DNA of 9,190 bases, taken from NCBI GenBank assembly GCA_965368585.1, contig CBDUNM010000188.1, positions 1 through 9,190 of the forward strand, read 5' to 3'. The position numbers and the translations under genes were made by a program. Below the pieces are notes generated by a model, which did no database searches, was not told the DNA's origin, and saw nothing but the letters and a program-made list of their open reading frames with translations. Shown here piece by piece: positions 6,881 through 9,190 of this stretch (position 1 is its first letter; each line of letters begins with the position of its first letter). Origin of the DNA: JARRQB01 sp965368585. Its GTDB lineage: Bacteria; Pseudomonadota; Gammaproteobacteria; Chromatiales; Chromatiaceae.

Positions 6881-7432
6881 ATGGGCGCAAGACGCGATCT
6901 GAGCGATGAGGTCTTGATGTCCCTGCGCCGCATCACGCGTGCCATCGATCTGCATTCGCGACGCCTGGTGCAAAGCCACGGGCTCACGGGCCCCCAGGCG
7001 CTGCTGCTGAAACGTCTCCTGGCCGCGGGTAAAGCGTCGGTTGGCACGTTGGCGCAACATGTCAACCTGAGCCAGGCGACGGTCACCGATATCCTCAATC
7101 GCCTGGAACAACGCGGGCTGGTACGCAGGATACGGTCGACAGTCGACAGGCGTCGGGTCAATGTGGAAGCCACCGAAGAGGCCTCGCGTCTGCTGCAAAA
7201 CGCCCGCCCGCTGTTGCAGGAGCAGTTCGCGGAGCGGTTCAATGAGCTCCACGAATGGGAGCAAACCCTGATGCTAGCGGCCCTGCGGCGCGTGTCGGCG
7301 ATGATGGATGCGCGAGATCTGGCCGTATCGCCGGTACTGACTCCCGGTCCGATAACACCGTCGCCGGACTCGATTGACCAGATGGAGCACACGGTGATCG
7401 CGCCAGCACCAATGCGCCAGCGAGACGCGTAG
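6881..7432 (+). CDS. MarR-family transcriptional regulator linked to the NAGGN osmolyte locus
   Basis: The product has 183 residues. The winged helix-turn-helix occupies about 34-101: GLTGPQALLL begins it, SVGTLAQHVNLSQATVTDIL (53-72) supplies the helix-turn-helix with its recognition helix, and STVDRRRVNVEAT (86-98) is the wing with the basic DRRR signature of MarR proteins. Flanking helices (about 11-32 and 103-145) would form the dimerisation region. A tail of about 36 residues, rich in Pro and probably disordered, follows residue 147. The start is ATG 6881, with a modest GGAA 5 bases upstream, and it agrees with the predicted promoter. The asparagine-synthetase-like gene lies 150 bases downstream on the same strand. 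From memory, P. aeruginosa also has a MarR-type gene (PA3458) directly before its NAGGN amidotransferase, so control of osmolyte synthesis is likely. The ligand and direction of control are unknown. Confidence 0.88.
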   Translation: MGARRDLSDEVLMSLRRITRAIDLHSRRLVQSHGLTGPQALLLKRLLAAGKASVGTLAQHVNLSQATVTDILNRLEQRGLVRRIRSTVDRRRVNVEATEEASRLLQNARPLLQEQFAERFNELHEWEQTLMLAALRRVSAMMDARDLAVSPVLTPGPITPSPDSIDQMEHTVIAPAPMRQRDA

Positions 7433-7515
7433 CCGGGTATACTGCCGCCAGTCGCTCGATCGGCCGCGCGTCAGATATTCAAGCTGGCTCTTCACCCGAC
7501 CAAACCGTTACCGTG

Positions 7516-7559
7516 GACGTGCCGCAGGCGGTGGGCGTCGACGAGTCTTGGCAGTCTTG
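7516..7559 (+). promoter_or_regulatory. Hairpin-capable segment and AGTCTTG direct repeats upstream of asnO
   Basis: The 150-base gap between marR and asnO shows no convincing sigma70 promoter. It contains an imperfect hairpin: GACG (7516-7519) can pair with CGTC (7536-7539), and CCG/CGG pair inside it around a CAGG loop, with an asymmetric internal loop. No U-tract follows, so it does not look like an intrinsic terminator. Two AGTCTTG copies (7544-7550 and 7553-7559) follow at a 9-base period, just before the ribosome site. A regulatory role is speculative. Confidence 0.2.
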
Positions 7560-7570
7560 TGACTTGCAAT

Positions 7571-7576
7571 GAGGAG
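7571..7576 (+). promoter_or_regulatory. Strong ribosome binding site of asnO
   Basis: GAGGAG lies 6 bases before the ATG at 7583. It fixes the start so that cysteine follows the initiator methionine, as the N-terminal-nucleophile glutaminase requires. It is the strongest Shine-Dalgarno site in the window. Confidence 0.8.
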
Positions 7577-7582
7577 AAGTCA

Positions 7583-9190
7583 ATGTGCGGCTTATGCGGA
7601 GAGATACGCTTCGACGATCGTCTCCCGTCAACCAATGCAATCGCCCGTATGAATCAGGTGCTGTTTCCCCGAGGACCCGACGGTAGCGGGATATTTCAGA
7701 TGCAGCGCATCGCCGTCGGCCATCAGCGGTTGAAGATCATCGACCTGTCCGAGCATGCGCAACAACCGATGATCGACAGTGAGCTTGGTCTGGGGATCGT
7801 ATTCAACGGCTGTATCTACAACTATCGCGAGTTGCGCACCGAACTGCGTGCCTTGGGGTTTCACTTCTTCTCCGAGGGAGACACCGAGGTTATTCTCAAG
7901 GCCTACGCCGCCTGGGGCATCGACTGCGTCGACCGACTGCTCGGTATGTTCGCCTTCGCGCTCTGGGAGCGCGATTCCGGACGGGTGGTCCTGGCGCGCG
8001 ACCGTCTCGGTATCAAGCCCCTGTACTACACGGAAGCCGACGGCGGCTTGCGCTTTGCGTCGACCCTGCCCGCGCTGTTGGCCGCGGGCGACGTGAATAC
8101 CGATATCGACCCAGTTGCGCTGCACCACTATATGAGCTTTCATGCTGTGGTGCCCGCACCGCTGACGGTACTGAAAGGCGTGCGCAAACTGGCGCCGGCG
8201 ACCGTTCGGGTGGTCGAGCGCGATGGCCGTAGTCGCGATCACCGCTACTGGTCGTTGCACTATGGCGCCAGAGCGGACGAACGCCACGCGAGTTACGAGG
8301 ACTGGCAGGAGATCACACTGGATGCGTTGCGCCTGGCGGTCGAGCGGCGGCTGGTGGCGGACGTGCCGGTCGGGGTACTTCTGTCCGGGGGGCTTGATTC
8401 AAGCCTGATCGTGGGGCTGCTCGCCGAGCAGGGCCAGAAGGGTTTGAACACCTTTTCGGTCGGCTTCGAGTCGGTGGGTGAGGAACGCGGCGATGAGTTT
8501 CAATACTCAGACATCGTGGCCCGGCACTTCGGTACCGAACATCATCAGATAAGAGTCTCGACCGACCGGCTGCTGCCGGCCCTGGCCGACTGCGTGCTGG
8601 CGATGAGCGAGCCGATGGTCAGTCATGACGTCATCGGGTTTTACCTGCTGTCGCAGGAGGTCGCGAAGCATGTCAAAGTGGTGCAGAGCGGTCAGGGGGC
8701 CGATGAGGTGTTTGCGGGTTACCATTGGTATCCGCCCCTGTTGGGGAGTGACGACCCGGTATCCGACTACGCGCGCGTTTTCTTCGACCGCCGTCACGAG
8801 GAATATGCCGAGGCCGTCGACCCCCGCTTTGTCGAAAGTGACTTCAGCCGGGCCTTCGTCGAGCGGCACTTCAAGACCCCCGGCGCGCGAACGGCCATCG
8901 ACCGGGCGCTTCGACTGGATACCAACGTGATGCTGGTGGACGATCCGGTCAAGCGGGTCGACAACATGACCATGGCTTGGGGGCTGGAGGCGCGGGTGCC
9001 CTTTCTGGATCACGAACTGGTCGAACTGGCGGCTCGCATACCGGCCGAGCACAAGGTCGCCGCAGGCGGAAAGGGCGTCCTCAAGGAGGCCGCACGCAGC
9101 GTGATTCCCAGCGCGGTGATCGATCGCCCCAAGGGCTATTTTCCGGTGCCTGCGTTGAAGTACATAGAGGGCCGGTATCTCGATTTCGTC
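7583..9190 (+). CDS. asnO: N-acetylglutaminylglutamine amidotransferase (asparagine-synthetase-like), 3' end beyond the window
   Basis: The frame is open for 536 codons to the window edge with no stop; homologues are near 590 residues, so about 50 are missing. The N-terminal class II glutaminase begins MCGLCGE, with nucleophile Cys2, Arg49 (HQRLKIID), Asn75 and Gly76 (FNGCIYNY) and Asp100 (GDTE). The C-terminal synthetase domain has the ATP-pyrophosphatase loop SGGLDSS (268-274) and SGQGADEVFAGYHWYPPL (from 369). Segments such as TFSVGFESVGEE, MSEPMVSHD and IGFYLLSQEV match my memory of the NAGGN amidotransferase group rather than ordinary AsnB. It should amidate N-acetylglutaminylglutamine, using glutamine and ATP, to give the osmoprotectant NAGGN in the cytoplasm. 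The MarR gene upstream fits this locus, and the partner synthetase ngg is expected to the right. Ordinary asparagine synthetase is the alternative. The symbol asnO follows rhizobial usage. Confidence 0.88.
   Translation, partial: MCGLCGEIRFDDRLPSTNAIARMNQVLFPRGPDGSGIFQMQRIAVGHQRLKIIDLSEHAQQPMIDSELGLGIVFNGCIYNYRELRTELRALGFHFFSEGDTEVILKAYAAWGIDCVDRLLGMFAFALWERDSGRVVLARDRLGIKPLYYTEADGGLRFASTLPALLAAGDVNTDIDPVALHHYMSFHAVVPAPLTVLKGVRKLAPATVRVVERDGRSRDHRYWSLHYGARADERHASYEDWQEITLDALRLAVERRLVADVPVGVLLSGGLDSSLIVGLLAEQGQKGLNTFSVGFESVGEERGDEFQYSDIVARHFGTEHHQIRVSTDRLLPALADCVLAMSEPMVSHDVIGFYLLSQEVAKHVKVVQSGQGADEVFAGYHWYPPLLGSDDPVSDYARVFFDRRHEEYAEAVDPRFVESDFSRAFVERHFKTPGARTAIDRALRLDTNVMLVDDPVKRVDNMTMAWGLEARVPFLDHELVELAARIPAEHKVAAGGKGVLKEAARSVIPSAVIDRPKGYFPVPALKYIEGRYLDFV

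Noticed and set aside
6684..6890. Minus-strand open frame of 68 residues across the divergent promoter gap
   Set aside because: It covers both predicted promoters, has no ribosome site or recognisable motif, and the AT-rich gap is better explained as regulatory DNA.
7583..9190. Asparagine-synthetase-like gene read as housekeeping asnB
   Set aside because: The FNGCIYNY motif, the NAGGN-type blocks in the synthetase domain and the adjacent MarR gene point to the NAGGN amidotransferase.

Overview
The window is GC-rich, densely packed bacterial chromosome, most likely from a gammaproteobacterium living under salt or osmotic stress. This is inferred from gene families and arrangement, not from a taxonomic marker. 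There are seven protein-coding genes, six complete and one running off the right edge. I see no rRNA, tRNA, CRISPR array, insertion sequence or phage gene.

Left block (107-2924, + strand): a two-gene membrane-lipid-type unit. The first gene encodes a two-HKD phospholipase D / cardiolipin-synthase-like enzyme fused to a C-terminal VTT (DedA/TVP38) membrane domain. The second is a small endonuclease/exonuclease/phosphatase (EEP) family hydrolase starting 17 bases downstream. The pair recalls the E. coli clsB (ybhO)-ybhP neighbourhood.

Middle block (2931-6659, - strand): a tight three-gene sucrose operon in the order sucrose-phosphate phosphatase (spp), PfkB fructokinase (fruK), amylosucrase (ams). 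spp and fruK overlap by ATGA, and 16 bases separate fruK from ams. The order matches the sucrose clusters known from methanotrophs and ammonia oxidisers, but the usual upstream sucrose-phosphate synthase gene (sps) is absent. SPP would release sucrose as a compatible solute. Amylosucrase would convert sucrose to alpha-glucan plus fructose, and fructokinase would return the fructose to fructose 6-phosphate.

Right block (6881-9190, + strand): a MarR-family regulator, then an asparagine-synthetase-like amidotransferase of the N-acetylglutaminylglutamine amide (NAGGN) osmolyte pathway. The MarR-amidotransferase order is the one I recall for the NAGGN locus of Pseudomonas aeruginosa. The dipeptide synthetase gene (ngg) should lie just beyond the right edge.

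The 221-base AT-rich gap at 6660-6880 separates the sucrose operon from the NAGGN locus and holds divergent sigma70-like promoters. An imperfect inverted repeat sits over the sucrose-side promoter. The main point of interest is that two chemically unrelated osmolyte systems lie back to back around one regulator gene. None of the protein families is new; the arrangement, the absent sps and the fused phospholipase D are what deserve checking.
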